Counted from the stretch's first letter, positions 1 through 6,705 are shown. The stretch: DNA of 8,594 nt from Planctomycetota bacterium (GCA_029777755.1 JAKORQ010000384.1:1-8594); one strand, 5' to 3'. Numbers and translations: made by a program. The notes: generated by a model not told the origin, from the letters alone.

Positions 1-2
1 CA

Positions 3-374
3 CCCCGCGAACCGGCCCTCATCGGGGTATACATCCTGGGTCTGATGCAGGACATGCTCAGCCAGAACCCGCTGGGGGTGTATCCGCTGGTCTATGCCTT
101 CGTGGCCTTTGCCACCCGCATGACGCAGCCATCCATCCATCGCGAACACTGGCTCACCCACCTGCTGCTGGGCCTGGTGGGTGGACTGTTGCACGGCGGC
201 ATCCTCTACCTGGTGGCGGTGCGACTGGGTGCCCAGCGCCCCAGCGGCGAAATGATCTTCAATTCCGCTATCTTCACTGCCGTCATCGCCCCGCTGATGC
301 TCTGGGGACTGATCCGCTGCAAACGACTCTTCGGCTTCCAGCCGGAGCGGCGCGTGCGCAATGACATCACCTAG
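3..374 (+). CDS. mreD: Rod shape-determining protein MreD-like, C-terminal part (5' end outside window)
   Basis: MreD is a small inner-membrane protein that works with MreB and MreC in the elongasome guiding lateral wall synthesis. The frame is open from the window edge (first whole codon at base 3), so the N-terminus is missing; 123 residues are visible, and MreD proteins are usually about 160-180. Seen: the diagnostic stretch LGLMQDMLSQNPLGVY, matching the family pattern G-[LF]-x-QD-x-L-S-x-x-P-L-G that precedes a membrane helix (LVYAFVAFAT). Two further hydrophobic segments follow (HLLLGLVGGLLHGGILYLVAV and AIFTAVIAPLMLWGLI), with a basic tail (RCKRLFG...RRVR). The ATG at 45 is in frame but would cut into the conserved QD motif, so it is not the start. 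Upstream mreB/mreC would be expected to the left. The main doubt is that small polytopic proteins are easy to over-assign; the QD...PLG motif makes MreD the best reading. Confidence 0.72.
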   Translation, partial: PREPALIGVYILGLMQDMLSQNPLGVYPLVYAFVAFATRMTQPSIHREHWLTHLLLGLVGGLLHGGILYLVAVRLGAQRPSGEMIFNSAIFTAVIAPLMLWGLIRCKRLFGFQPERRVRNDIT

Positions 375-396
375 AATCTACTCTGCTGCAAGTGGA

Positions 397-416
397 GCGG
401 CTTGTCCTCAAGCCGC
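397..416 (+). terminator. Hairpin 22 bases after the mreD stop (8-bp stem, TCCT loop)
   Basis: GCGGCTTG pairs perfectly with CAAGCCGC around a TCCT tetraloop. It lies shortly after the mreD-like stop codon, where an end-of-transcript structure is expected. No T-run follows on either strand, so it is not a classical intrinsic terminator. It may mark a factor-dependent or hairpin-only end, or protect the mRNA 3' end. About one 8-bp stem with a short loop is expected by chance in a window this size. Confidence 0.4.
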
Positions 417-429
417 GGGAGTTCGAGTC

Positions 430-443
430 GGCAGAGGTCTGCC
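430..443 (+). other. Second short hairpin downstream of mreD
   Basis: GGCAGA is followed by GG and then TCTGCC; more realistically this is a 5-bp stem GGCAG/CTGCC with an AGGT loop. It sits 13 bases after the first hairpin, giving a tandem pair at the end of the mreD transcript. No T-tract follows. The stem is short enough to be chance. Confidence 0.25.
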
Positions 444-580
444 CGAGTAGCACACAAATTGACCGGCATCGAGGCGTCAACCTTGGGCCACTTGTCGCTT
501 CGTGATGAAGAAGGGAAGTGCATCGTTTGGTTTCCCTGGCCCTGATCGTGCATGTTCGCCGAGGGTTCCCTTGCCTCCAG

Positions 581-597
581 CGGGCGGAGACCGCCCG
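581..597 (-). terminator. Hairpin just past the stop of the 155-aa hypothetical gene
   Basis: CGGGCGG pairs with CCGCCCG around a 3-base AGA loop, a stable all-G/C 7-bp stem. On the minus strand it begins 9 bases after the hypothetical gene's TAG (607-609), so its position fits a transcript end. The following minus-strand bases are purine-rich (CTGGAGGCAA), with no T-run. It could also serve the convergent mreD transcript. Confidence 0.4.
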
Positions 598-606
598 ATC
601 CACTGT

Positions 607-1074
607 CTACTTCGCCGGGTGATCGGCGCGATACTGCAGGTCGCGCCGCAGGAGTTCCTTGAAGGTGAGAAGCGACTTCTCGGCCCATGCGCTCTCGATC
701 TGGGCCGCCAGCTTGCTGTTGCGCCGCTGCATCTCGCAGAACGCCTCATACTCGGGACTTCTCCGGTCAGGCCTTATGTGATGATCGTGAGTGTCGACGC
801 GCAGCAGGTAGGAATCGGAATCAGGCGACTTTTCCACCGCCAGCTTCATGTGCGGATACCAGGCGTTGCCCAGGCGGATGCCGTACTGGATCCTGCCCTC
901 GGACTCGGTTTTCTCAAATACGTCGTCAGCCCAGGGCCATTCACCGGCCGCCCGCAGTCGCTCCAGCCGCTGCTTGACCATCGGGGTAGGCTCGCCACCG
1001 GGATATGCATGCGCGAGATAGATCTCGATGGCCCTCCACAATTCCGCGGCTGCTGGTAGCGATTCCGAGCCCAT
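607..1074 (-). CDS. Conserved-looking hypothetical protein, 155 aa
   Basis: I cannot assign a function. The protein is soluble, with no signal peptide or membrane segment. Its N-terminal part is helical (ELWRAIEIYLAHAYP at 11-25). The middle, 60-100, looks like beta strands and is the most motif-like part: a RLGNAWYPHMKL segment (67-78), then RVDTHDHHIRPD (92-103), which clusters two Asp and three His and could bind metal. The C-terminus (105-150) is helical and charged. The start is well supported: GGAGG lies 6 bases before the ATG. A perfect TATAAT sits on the same strand at 1092-1097. G/C-rich third positions match the neighbours. It diverges from the response regulator and converges with the mreD-like gene. 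I have an impression of similar proteins in planctomycete-type genomes, but that is memory, not a search result. Confidence 0.75.
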   Translation of the reverse strand: MGSESLPAAAELWRAIEIYLAHAYPGGEPTPMVKQRLERLRAAGEWPWADDVFEKTESEGRIQYGIRLGNAWYPHMKLAVEKSPDSDSYLLRVDTHDHHIRPDRRSPEYEAFCEMQRRNSKLAAQIESAWAEKSLLTFKELLRRDLQYRADHPAK

Positions 1075-1091
1075 CGGTTACCTCCGGTCCT

Positions 1092-1097
1092 ATTATA
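1092..1097 (-). promoter_or_regulatory. Candidate -10 box (TATAAT) for the 155-aa hypothetical gene
   Basis: On the minus strand the short divergent intergenic region reads TACTATAATAGGACCGGAGG and then TAACCG before the ATG. TATAAT is a perfect sigma-70-type -10 match, but no recognisable -35 lies 16-18 bases upstream. The implied start of transcription would fall at or inside the Shine-Dalgarno sequence, giving a leader of only about 12 bases. The plus-strand reading TATTAT or TATAGT could equally serve the divergent response regulator. Confidence 0.3.
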
Positions 1098-1131
1098 GTA
1101 GTGAGGGCTCTGGTTCGGACCCTCCCATAAG

Positions 1132-1518
1132 ATGCAAAGCAACGATGCGACAGTCCTGGTGGTCGAGGATGATGCCGAGCTCAATCGGCTCATGGGAGCA
1201 TACGTTTCGCTGTGCGGCTGCAAGTACCGCCCGGCCCTGACCGGAAGCGAAGCGATGAGCTCGGCGACCCAGCGCGCACCGTCGCTGATCCTGCTGGACC
1301 TGATGCTGCCGGATGTAGATGGTTTTGAGGTCTGTCGCTTCCTGCGCTCTACCGAGGCCACGCGCGATGTTCCCATCGTCATCGTCTCGGCACTCTCCGG
1401 GACGGACGACATCGAGCATGGCCGGGCCTGCGGCGCCGATGAGTACCTCACCAAGCCGGTCGCTCCCGATCGGTTGATCAGCACCATCAAGTACTACGCC
1501 CACAACGGCAAGTCCTGA
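1132..1518 (+). CDS. Single-domain response regulator (CheY-like receiver)
   Basis: The 128-residue protein is a bare receiver domain of the CheY/Spo0F type, which takes a phosphoryl group from a histidine kinase. All key residues are visible: acidic pocket D13/D14 (VVEDD), phosphoacceptor D56 in LILLDLMLPDVDG, S86 in place of the switch Thr (VIVSA), and K108 (YLTKP). Only about 15 residues remain after the KP motif, so there is no output domain. It could act by protein-protein contact or as a phosphorelay shuttle. The start is forced by three consecutive in-frame stops (1096-1104) upstream; no good Shine-Dalgarno precedes the ATG. It converges on the two-kinase operon, with 11 bp between stops, and is the obvious candidate partner of those kinases. 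Partnership is inferred from position only. Confidence 0.93.
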   Translation: MQSNDATVLVVEDDAELNRLMGAYVSLCGCKYRPALTGSEAMSSATQRAPSLILLDLMLPDVDGFEVCRFLRSTEATRDVPIVIVSALSGTDDIEHGRACGADEYLTKPVAPDRLISTIKYYAHNGKS

Positions 1519-1529
1519 AAGAGCGGCCG

Positions 1530-3371
1530 TCACGTCCTGCCTTTGGGCAGGCGCACGGTAAAGGTAGATCCCTCTCCCGGCACAGACAGCACATCGATCT
1601 TCCCGCCGTGATCCAGGACGATCCCGTGACTGATGCTCAATCCCAGCCCCGTGCCCTCTCCCTGTGGCTTGGTAGTGAAGAACGGATCAAAAATGCGATG
1701 GATGACCCTCGTGTCGATGCCCGCGCCGTTGTCGCTTACTGCGATACAGATCTCATCCCCATCCTCGTAGGTGCGCACCTTTACCTTGCCACCCTCGCGG
1801 CAGGCATCGATGGCATTGGACAGCAGGTTCATCACCACCTGATTGATGCGTGACATGGCGCAGGTGAGCGGCAGAATCTGGCCTAGTTCCATCTCGATCT
1901 CCACGCGCTTTTTCTTCGCCAGCCCGTGGATGATGTTGACGGTCGATGCCACCCCGGCATTCACATCGGCCTCCACCACGACGTTCTCATCCAGCCGGGC
2001 GAAATCGCGCAGATCCTTCACGATCTGCTGGATACGGCGCAGCCCCTCGCGTGAGCGGGCCAGCAGGTCATCGATGTTCGGCAGTGCATATTCCAGGTCC
2101 TGCCGCTCGTACTGCTCGCGGATCTCCCGCGCTAGCTGCGGGCTGTGCTTTTCCAGTTCCGGCTCGGCGGCGCGGTATCTTGCCAGCAGGCTGCGGATGG
2201 CGACCAGGTCGCGTTGCAGCACGGCGATGTTGTTGCCCACGAAAGAGAGCGGATTGTTTATCTCATGGGCGATGCCGGCCACCATCTGGCCCAGCCCGGC
2301 CAGTTTCTCCTGCTGCACGAGCTGCGCCTGGGCCTTCTTGAGCGCCTCGGTCATCTCGCGCTCGGCCTGGATCGCCTGGTTCAACTGGCGATTTCGATTG
2401 GCCAGCTCGATCCCCATGGCGCGGGCCTTCTCGCTGGCACGGGCAAGCAGGATGGCAGCCCCCAGGGCAAGCCCTGCCGTGACAACCATCGCCAGCAGGA
2501 ACTGGTCGCGATACTCGCGCCCCGGCGCGAGCATCTCGTCGACGCTTTGCTCGGCGATCACCACCCAGAACTGCCCATCCGACAGCTCCACCGGCCGGAA
2601 GGTGGCGATCATCTCCATTCCGGCAAGCGGATCGGCGTACTCGATGGTGGCCGTCTCACCGCGCAGGGCACGCTGCACAACCTCCAACTTGGCATACTCC
2701 TCATGGAGAGTTTGCAGCAGGTCCGCCTCGGAATGCCCGGCGAGGATGCCGTGGTGATCGAGCACCACCATGGCCCCGCCAGGCCCAAGATCGATCTCGC
2801 TGAGCCATGAGGTAACCGTTTCCAGCCGATGCTGCACCACCAGCAGCGCAACTGCCTGGCCCTGCTCGTCGAGGATGGGAGTGGATACGGCTACCACCAG
2901 CGGCTGTGGCTGCGCCTGGCGCTGGAACACCTCCGAGACGTATGGCCGCCACTTCCTCTGGACCCCGATGAAGTAGTCTCGATAGGCAAAGTTCTGCCCC
3001 AGCGATTCAGGAGCGATCGGCCAGTCGCACCACATCGTGCCATCCAGGTCCAGCACGAACGCACGATCGACATCCTGCGAGCGCTCGACGATCAGGCGCA
3101 AGCGCTCACGGACGCGCTCGATGTCGCGCGTACCGGCCGCGTGCGCAACTACCGGGAACCCGGCGACCGTCTGGCTCAGCTCAATGCTGCGGTTAAGCTG
3201 CTGCTTGAGGGTCTGGCCGCCGATGTCGGCCTTGGCGCGGTTGTGCTTGATGGCCAGGTCACGCAGGGAGACCTCGGCCGTGTAGAGAGCATATACCCCC
3301 ATGACGGCCAGTGGCGCCAGTGCCACCACTACTACCACCAGCCAGCGGAAATAGCTCGGACGCAGCCACAT
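1530..3371 (-). CDS. Cache-domain transmembrane sensor histidine kinase
   Basis: This 613-residue inner-membrane sensor kinase has a DctB/NtrB-like layout. In order: TM1 about 10-30; a periplasmic ligand-binding region about 35-285 with the FAYRDYF signature (128-134) typical of double-Cache sensors; TM2 about 290-312; a coiled-coil signalling helix about 313-356 with no clear HAMP domain; HisKA with phosphoacceptor H369 in GIAHEINNPLSFV; then HATPase_c with N-box N515/N519 (QVVMNLLSNAIDA), G1 D547 (VSDNGAGI), F-box FDPFFTTK (561-568) and G2 GEGTGLGLS (571-579). All catalytic boxes are intact. A GGAG six bases before the ATG supports the start. It is the second gene of an operon, 33 bp after the receiver-kinase hybrid. 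The Cache domain suggests sensing a small external molecule such as an organic or amino acid; the ligand cannot be read from sequence. Confidence 0.93.
   Translation of the reverse strand: MWLRPSYFRWLVVVVVALAPLAVMGVYALYTAEVSLRDLAIKHNRAKADIGGQTLKQQLNRSIELSQTVAGFPVVAHAAGTRDIERVRERLRLIVERSQDVDRAFVLDLDGTMWCDWPIAPESLGQNFAYRDYFIGVQRKWRPYVSEVFQRQAQPQPLVVAVSTPILDEQGQAVALLVVQHRLETVTSWLSEIDLGPGGAMVVLDHHGILAGHSEADLLQTLHEEYAKLEVVQRALRGETATIEYADPLAGMEMIATFRPVELSDGQFWVVIAEQSVDEMLAPGREYRDQFLLAMVVTAGLALGAAILLARASEKARAMGIELANRNRQLNQAIQAEREMTEALKKAQAQLVQQEKLAGLGQMVAGIAHEINNPLSFVGNNIAVLQRDLVAIRSLLARYRAAEPELEKHSPQLAREIREQYERQDLEYALPNIDDLLARSREGLRRIQQIVKDLRDFARLDENVVVEADVNAGVASTVNIIHGLAKKKRVEIEMELGQILPLTCAMSRINQVVMNLLSNAIDACREGGKVKVRTYEDGDEICIAVSDNGAGIDTRVIHRIFDPFFTTKPQGEGTGLGLSISHGIVLDHGGKIDVLSVPGEGSTFTVRLPKGRT
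1536..1551. terminator. Hairpin at the convergent ends of response regulator and sensor kinase
   Basis: CCTGCC pairs with GGCAGG around TTTG. It begins 18 bases after the response regulator stop and lies inside the last codons of the convergent kinase gene. Its place fits a terminator for the response regulator transcript, but no T-run follows. A 6-bp stem is common by chance and coding constraint alone could produce it. Confidence 0.3.
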
Positions 3372-3404
3372 CGGTTTCTCCCGGACTCCGGCCCGTCGTC
3401 ACCC

Positions 3405-4562
3405 CTAACCGACGGGCAGTGAGATGGTAAACGTCGTCCCCTTGTTCGGCTCGCTGATCACTCTTATCGTGCCGCGGTGCATTTCTATAAACGCACGGGC
3501 GATGCTCAGTCCCAGCCCCATGCCCTGCCGCTTGAACTCGAAATGCCCTGAAGCGTGATGGCTCGCGTCAAATCCCGTGAAGAACGGCTGGAAAACCCGC
3601 TTGACCATCTCCGCATCCATGCCGATGCCATCGTCGGTCACGCGTATCGCCACGATCTTCTCCTGGCGGCAGGCGGCCAGCGTGATGTGCCCGCCGTCCG
3701 GCGTGAACTTGATGGCGTTCAGCAGCAGATGGTTCACACTGTCGCGAATCTTGGCCGTGTCCACCTCGATCGTTCCCAGCTGTGGCTGAAGCTCAAGCTT
3801 AAGCTCCTGCTTGCGCAGCATGGCAAATGGTCGGACGTCGTCGGCCGCCTGCTCCAGCAACCCCGTGAGATCTGTACTGATTTTCTGCAGCACCTGCTCG
3901 AAGCGCTGCGCCTGGAGCATCTCCACCAGCTGCTCCACGATGATGTGGAGCCGCTCGCCGACCTGCTTGACGCGCGCCAGGCTCTCATCCAGCGGCATCA
4001 GGTCGCGCGATTCCTGCGCCAGTGAAACCAGCCCGAGCAGGATCGCCAGCGGCGTTCGCAACTCATGGCTGGCGACGCGTATGAAGGCCTGCTTGAGCAT
4101 GTTGGCCTGCCTGAGTTCCTCGTTGGATTGCACCAGCTCCGCGTTTTTCTGCTGCAGCTGCTCGGCGAGCACCTTGCGGGCGACGATCAGCTCATAGCGC
4201 TCGCAGGCCTCGCGGATCGTCATCAGCAGCTCATCGGGATCCCACGGCTTGGTGATATAGCGGTAGACGTTCCCCTCGTTTATCGAGTCGATCACCGCCT
4301 TCATGTCGGTGTAGCCGGTGAAAAGCAGGCGGATGGCATCGGGGTGCTGGCCGCGGATCTGCTTGAGAAACTCAACCCCTGTCATGCCGGGCATCCGCAG
4401 GTCGGTCATGACGACGTGAACTTCCTCCTCCGCCATGATCTTCACTGCATCGCGGGCGCTGGTTGTTCCCAGCACGCGATACTCCAGCCGCAGCAGGTCC
4501 TGCACGCTCTTGACGACATCGCTCTCGTCATCGACGACCAGGATGGTATGTCGCTTGTCCAT
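3405..4562 (-). CDS. Hybrid receiver-histidine kinase (REC-HisKA-HATPase), soluble
   Basis: This 385-residue cytoplasmic protein carries a receiver in front of a kinase core, the reverse of the usual hybrid order. The REC domain spans about 5-120: D11/D12, phosphoacceptor D54 (VVMTDLRMPGMTG), T82 and K105 (YITKPWDPDEL). The NEGNVYRYITKPW stretch is typical of receivers found in RpfG/HD-GYP-type regulators. A coiled coil (about 125-158) leads into HisKA with H166 (ASHELRTPL), then HATPase_c with N282 (LLNAIKF), D310 (VTDDGIGM), F-box FQPFF (324-328) and G2 QGMGLGLS (346-353). No membrane segment or signal peptide is present, so it must sense through its receiver or a partner. It precedes the Cache kinase gene by 33 bp in one operon. 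An AGGG eight bases upstream of the ATG is a modest ribosome-binding site. A likely reading is that phosphorylation of REC gates this kinase. Confidence 0.93.
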   Translation of the reverse strand: MDKRHTILVVDDESDVVKSVQDLLRLEYRVLGTTSARDAVKIMAEEEVHVVMTDLRMPGMTGVEFLKQIRGQHPDAIRLLFTGYTDMKAVIDSINEGNVYRYITKPWDPDELLMTIREACERYELIVARKVLAEQLQQKNAELVQSNEELRQANMLKQAFIRVASHELRTPLAILLGLVSLAQESRDLMPLDESLARVKQVGERLHIIVEQLVEMLQAQRFEQVLQKISTDLTGLLEQAADDVRPFAMLRKQELKLELQPQLGTIEVDTAKIRDSVNHLLLNAIKFTPDGGHITLAACRQEKIVAIRVTDDGIGMDAEMVKRVFQPFFTGFDASHHASGHFEFKRQGMGLGLSIARAFIEMHRGTIRVISEPNKGTTFTISLPVG

Positions 4563-4630
4563 CTACGCTGCCCTTCCCTCAGCGCAGCATGCTCGCCGGG
4601 CGCCGCCAGGCGCACGGGAGATCGCTCCTG

Positions 4631-4636
4631 ATCATA
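4631..4636 (-). promoter_or_regulatory. Possible -10 box for the two-kinase operon
   Basis: The 118-base gap (4563-4680) between the aminotransferase stop and the receiver-kinase start holds TATGAT on the minus strand, a 5/6 match to a sigma-70 -10 box, about 70 bases before the ATG. No convincing -35 lies 16-18 bases upstream. An inverted repeat (4638-4674) directly precedes it. The gap is long enough for a separate promoter, so the kinases are probably not simply co-transcribed with the sugar genes. Confidence 0.25.
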
Positions 4637-4637
4637 T

Positions 4638-4674
4638 TCCGCCCAGCGTGCTTCAGGCTCCATGCGGGGGCGGA
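4638..4674. repeat. Inverted repeat in the gap before the kinase operon
   Basis: TCCGCCC (4638-4644) and GGGCGGA (4668-4674) are perfect reverse complements separated by 23 bases. The repeat starts 7 bases after the aminotransferase stop codon on the minus strand and ends beside the TATGAT box. It could end the sugar-gene transcript or be an operator for the kinase operon. A 7-bp match at this spacing is not rare by chance. Confidence 0.3.
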
Positions 4675-4680
4675 TTTGTC

Positions 4681-5856
4681 TTACTTCGCAGCCGCGGTGC
4701 AGACCGACTCGGCCGCGGCGTTGATGCGGTCGATCAGTTCCTGGATCTTCTGCGGCGGGAAGTCAGGGTTGTTGTCGATCATGACAGTTCTGCCCAGTAT
4801 CTCCAGCGACCTGGCGCACATGTCCAGCGAGTAGTCCATGCGGCAGCCGCGATTCTGCTCCCAGTTGAACGGGTTCATCGCCGGCACGTGGCCGGCCCGG
4901 CGATTCAGGATCGGGTCCCACTCGTTGTAGGTGTGCCGTCCCGTCTTGGCCGCGATGACGCCGCCGACCTGGCTCACGAAACTCTCCGCCGCCTCCGCGG
5001 TGGGCAGCAGGTAGCATATCTTGGTGCCGCACTCCCAGTCGGGGCTGTGGCGCGGGCTGGCCTGCAACTGCCCGCTGGCCGTGGTGCTGGCGATGATCTG
5101 CTTCTTAGTTTGCCGCATGGTGCAGATCATGTCCTCGATGCGGTCAAGCTGCGCGTTCATCATCGCGCCCTCAATCTCCGACGCCCGCGAGCCGGCCGCC
5201 GAGAAATCCTGGATGTCTTCCTTCCCATCCCAGAAGAAGCGGCAACAGTCGATCATGCAGCGGGCGATCTTCATGACGCGGGCGTCATTGCTCACCACCG
5301 CACCGCCTTCGCCGCAGGTCATGTTCTTGAAGTGGTTGAAGCTGAAGGCTCCCGCATGGCCGATGGAGCCGAGCTTGCGCCCTTCATACGCGCCGCCGAC
5401 GCCCTGGCAGGCGTCCTCGATCACCAGCAGACCACGTCGTTGCGCTATCTCCATGATGCGGTTCATGTCGCAGGGCAATCCCCACATGTGCACGGGGATC
5501 ACCGCCTTCGTGCGCGGCCCGATCGCGTCCTCCAGCGCCTCCGGAGAAAGCGTGATCGATTCATCCACATCGACGATCACCGGTATCGCCCCCACCTGCA
5601 GCACCGCCACCGCGGTCGCCATATAGGTGTGGGCCGGGACGATCACCTCATCACCCGGGCCAACTCCAAGCCCGCCCAGCGCTGCCACCAGCGCCGAGGT
5701 TCCGCTGGAGGTCATCAGCGCCTCCGCCACCCCCAGGTACTGGGCGTACCGCTTCTCGAATCGGATGCACTCGCTGTCCTCGTCATAGCGGAACAGCTTG
5801 CGGCTACGGATCACCTTCGCGATGGCGTTGATCTCTTCATCTCCCAGGCGGTACAT
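4681..5856 (-). CDS. DegT/DnrJ/EryC1/StrS-family sugar aminotransferase (PLP)
   Basis: These enzymes move an amino group, usually from glutamate, onto a keto-sugar, typically in nucleotide-sugar or surface-glycan pathways. Seen in the 391 residues: SSGTSAL (50-56) for PLP phosphate binding, GDEVIVPAHTY (68-78), IEDACQ with D148 contacting the PLP pyridine nitrogen, and SFNHFKNMTCGEGGAV with Schiff-base lysine K177. The N-terminal LFRY motif and the TCGEGGAV form recall the KdnA (8-amino-octulosonate) branch, from memory. Odd: the usual G-x-N-x-R-x-x-E segment reads AAGSRASE (220-227), losing the Asn; the 200-210 region is Cys/aromatic-rich (CMIDCCRFFWDG). AAGGAG seven bases before the ATG fixes the start. 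It follows the deacetylase gene by 12 bp, so the two are almost certainly one operon. No dehydrogenase or glycosyltransferase lies nearby, so the substrate is unknown. Confidence 0.92.
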   Translation of the reverse strand: MYRLGDEEINAIAKVIRSRKLFRYDEDSECIRFEKRYAQYLGVAEALMTSSGTSALVAALGGLGVGPGDEVIVPAHTYMATAVAVLQVGAIPVIVDVDESITLSPEALEDAIGPRTKAVIPVHMWGLPCDMNRIMEIAQRRGLLVIEDACQGVGGAYEGRKLGSIGHAGAFSFNHFKNMTCGEGGAVVSNDARVMKIARCMIDCCRFFWDGKEDIQDFSAAGSRASEIEGAMMNAQLDRIEDMICTMRQTKKQIIASTTASGQLQASPRHSPDWECGTKICYLLPTAEAAESFVSQVGGVIAAKTGRHTYNEWDPILNRRAGHVPAMNPFNWEQNRGCRMDYSLDMCARSLEILGRTVMIDNNPDFPPQKIQELIDRINAAAESVCTAAAK

Positions 5857-5868
5857 GATGCTTCTCCT

Positions 5869-6618
5869 TCAGATGATGTGACTAGCCTGCTGGCGGGCCT
5901 GCAGGACATGCGTGGCGACATTGGCCACAGTATCGATCCAGATCTCGCTTTCCCGCTCCCGACAGTATCGGCACAATGCCTCCAGGGCCGCAACGGTTGT
6001 GGTCTGGATTCCTCCGCTGCCGATCTCATGGCCGGCGAATACCAGCCATCGCCCCTGGGCGACCGCGGCGTCGACCAGGGCCTTCATCTCCTCGAAACTC
6101 TTTTTGTCACTTTCTGCGGCAAACAGATGTGCCGGATCGCAGAATTTTGGATCGTTGCCGATCTCCGAGCGAAACAGCCGACCGGCCATGAAGTGCTTCG
6201 CCACCAGCGGCACATAGCTTCGCTGGTTCACACCCCGGCCGACAAAGGTCATCCCGCAGGGATAGGCGAATGTCTTCGGCGTGACTCCGACGATCTGCTG
6301 GATCAGTTCATTGGCCGACAGCAGTTCCTTCTCCATCTCTTCCAGCGTCATTTCCTCAAGGGCGTGCTTGCGCGACCAGGGGAAATTGCCAGTGCAGGGA
6401 TGGCTCATGGTGTGGTTGCCGATCTCATGACCAGCCGCGACCGCCTGCCGCCATGCCTCTGCCCGCTGCTCGAAGGGCCTGGGGCTTACGTAAAAGGTGG
6501 CGCGCACGCCCAGGCGATCGAACAGTTCCATGCCGACATCGACCTGGCTGAGCCGGGCATCGTCGAAGGTCAGGCAGACTGCCGCCCGCCTGCCTCCGGG
6601 GAAAAAGCCATCATCCAC
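5869..6618 (-). CDS. Polysaccharide deacetylase family protein (NodB/CE4 fold), GTG start
   Basis: The family hydrolyses N-acetyl (or other acyl) groups from amino sugars or related amides with a bound metal. Seen in the 249 residues: motif 1 LTFDDA with D19/D20, motif 2 GHEIGNHTMSHP giving metal ligands H69 and H73, motif 3 FAYPCG (117-122) in place of the classic R-x-P-Y-G, and a late GHEIG with H197 as the motif-5 histidine. There is no signal peptide or membrane segment, so it should act in the cytoplasm, unlike most wall-modifying members. The start is GTG: a stop (TAG, 6625-6627) lies three codons upstream, GAGG (6628-6631) is nine bases before the GTG, and the first in-frame ATG would remove motif 1. 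It is the first gene of a pair with the aminotransferase, which suggests a shared small sugar substrate. Exact substrate is unknown. Confidence 0.9.
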   Translation of the reverse strand: MDDGFFPGGRRAAVCLTFDDARLSQVDVGMELFDRLGVRATFYVSPRPFEQRAEAWRQAVAAGHEIGNHTMSHPCTGNFPWSRKHALEEMTLEEMEKELLSANELIQQIVGVTPKTFAYPCGMTFVGRGVNQRSYVPLVAKHFMAGRLFRSEIGNDPKFCDPAHLFAAESDKKSFEEMKALVDAAVAQGRWLVFAGHEIGSGGIQTTTVAALEALCRYCRERESEIWIDTVANVATHVLQARQQASHII

Positions 6619-6649
6619 GCTCTGCTACCTCGGAAAAGTGCCGCGAGCT

Positions 6650-6678
6650 ATGCTAATGGACTGCGCACGTGACCACAA
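6650..6678 (-). promoter_or_regulatory. Weak promoter candidate for the deacetylase-aminotransferase pair
   Basis: On the minus strand TTGTGG (6673-6678) and TAGCAT (6650-6655) are separated by 17 bases, matching TTGACA at 3/6 and TATAAT at 4/6. The implied leader would be about 25 bases and would carry the GAGG ribosome-binding site. The match is modest and could be chance; the palindromic CACGTG lies in the spacer. Confidence 0.25.
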
Positions 6679-6705
6679 TCAGGCCCGGCGCGCTATGAAG
6701 TGAAT

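Larger units (their letters stand above)
375..606. other. Non-coding stretch with three GC-rich hairpins
   Basis: This 232-base stretch lies between the convergent ends of the mreD-like gene and the 155-residue hypothetical gene. The open frames crossing it have low-complexity Arg/Ser/Pro-rich translations and no ribosome-binding site, so I call no gene. It holds three perfect stem-loops (397-416, 430-443, 581-597), listed separately. A TTCGAGT heptamer at 422-428 resembles a tRNA T-loop, but its flanks do not pair. No repeats or phage-like sites were seen. Confidence 0.5.

Noticed and set aside
417..433. tRNA-like TTCGAGT T-loop after the mreD gene
   Set aside because: The flanking five bases on each side do not pair, and no acceptor, D-arm or anticodon arm can be laid out around it.
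502..1059. A 185-codon plus-strand frame opposite the 155-aa hypothetical gene
   Set aside because: The minus-strand gene has a strong ribosome-binding site and motif-like protein sequence; the plus frame is Pro/Arg/Leu-rich and has no domain.
1843..2757. A 304-codon plus-strand frame inside the Cache kinase gene
   Set aside because: Ser/Arg/Ala-rich shadow of a gene whose kinase motifs are unmistakable on the minus strand.
3381..3391. CCGGACTCCGG palindrome in the 33-bp gap between the two kinase genes
   Set aside because: The stem is 5 bp with a 1-base centre, too short and tight for a stable hairpin, and such a match is expected by chance in GC-rich DNA.
4442..4663. A 73-codon minus-strand frame overlapping the receiver-kinase start
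   Set aside because: It is out of frame with both neighbours, and most of its length overlaps the well-supported REC domain in another frame; Trp/Ser/Arg-rich translation with no recognisable features.
4435..6672. A 745-codon open frame on the plus strand, antisense to the aminotransferase and deacetylase genes
   Set aside because: It runs across three well-identified minus-strand genes and their gaps. Its translation is His/Arg/Ala/Leu-rich with no domain, typical of the mirror frame of high-GC coding DNA, and there is no ribosome-binding site at its start.
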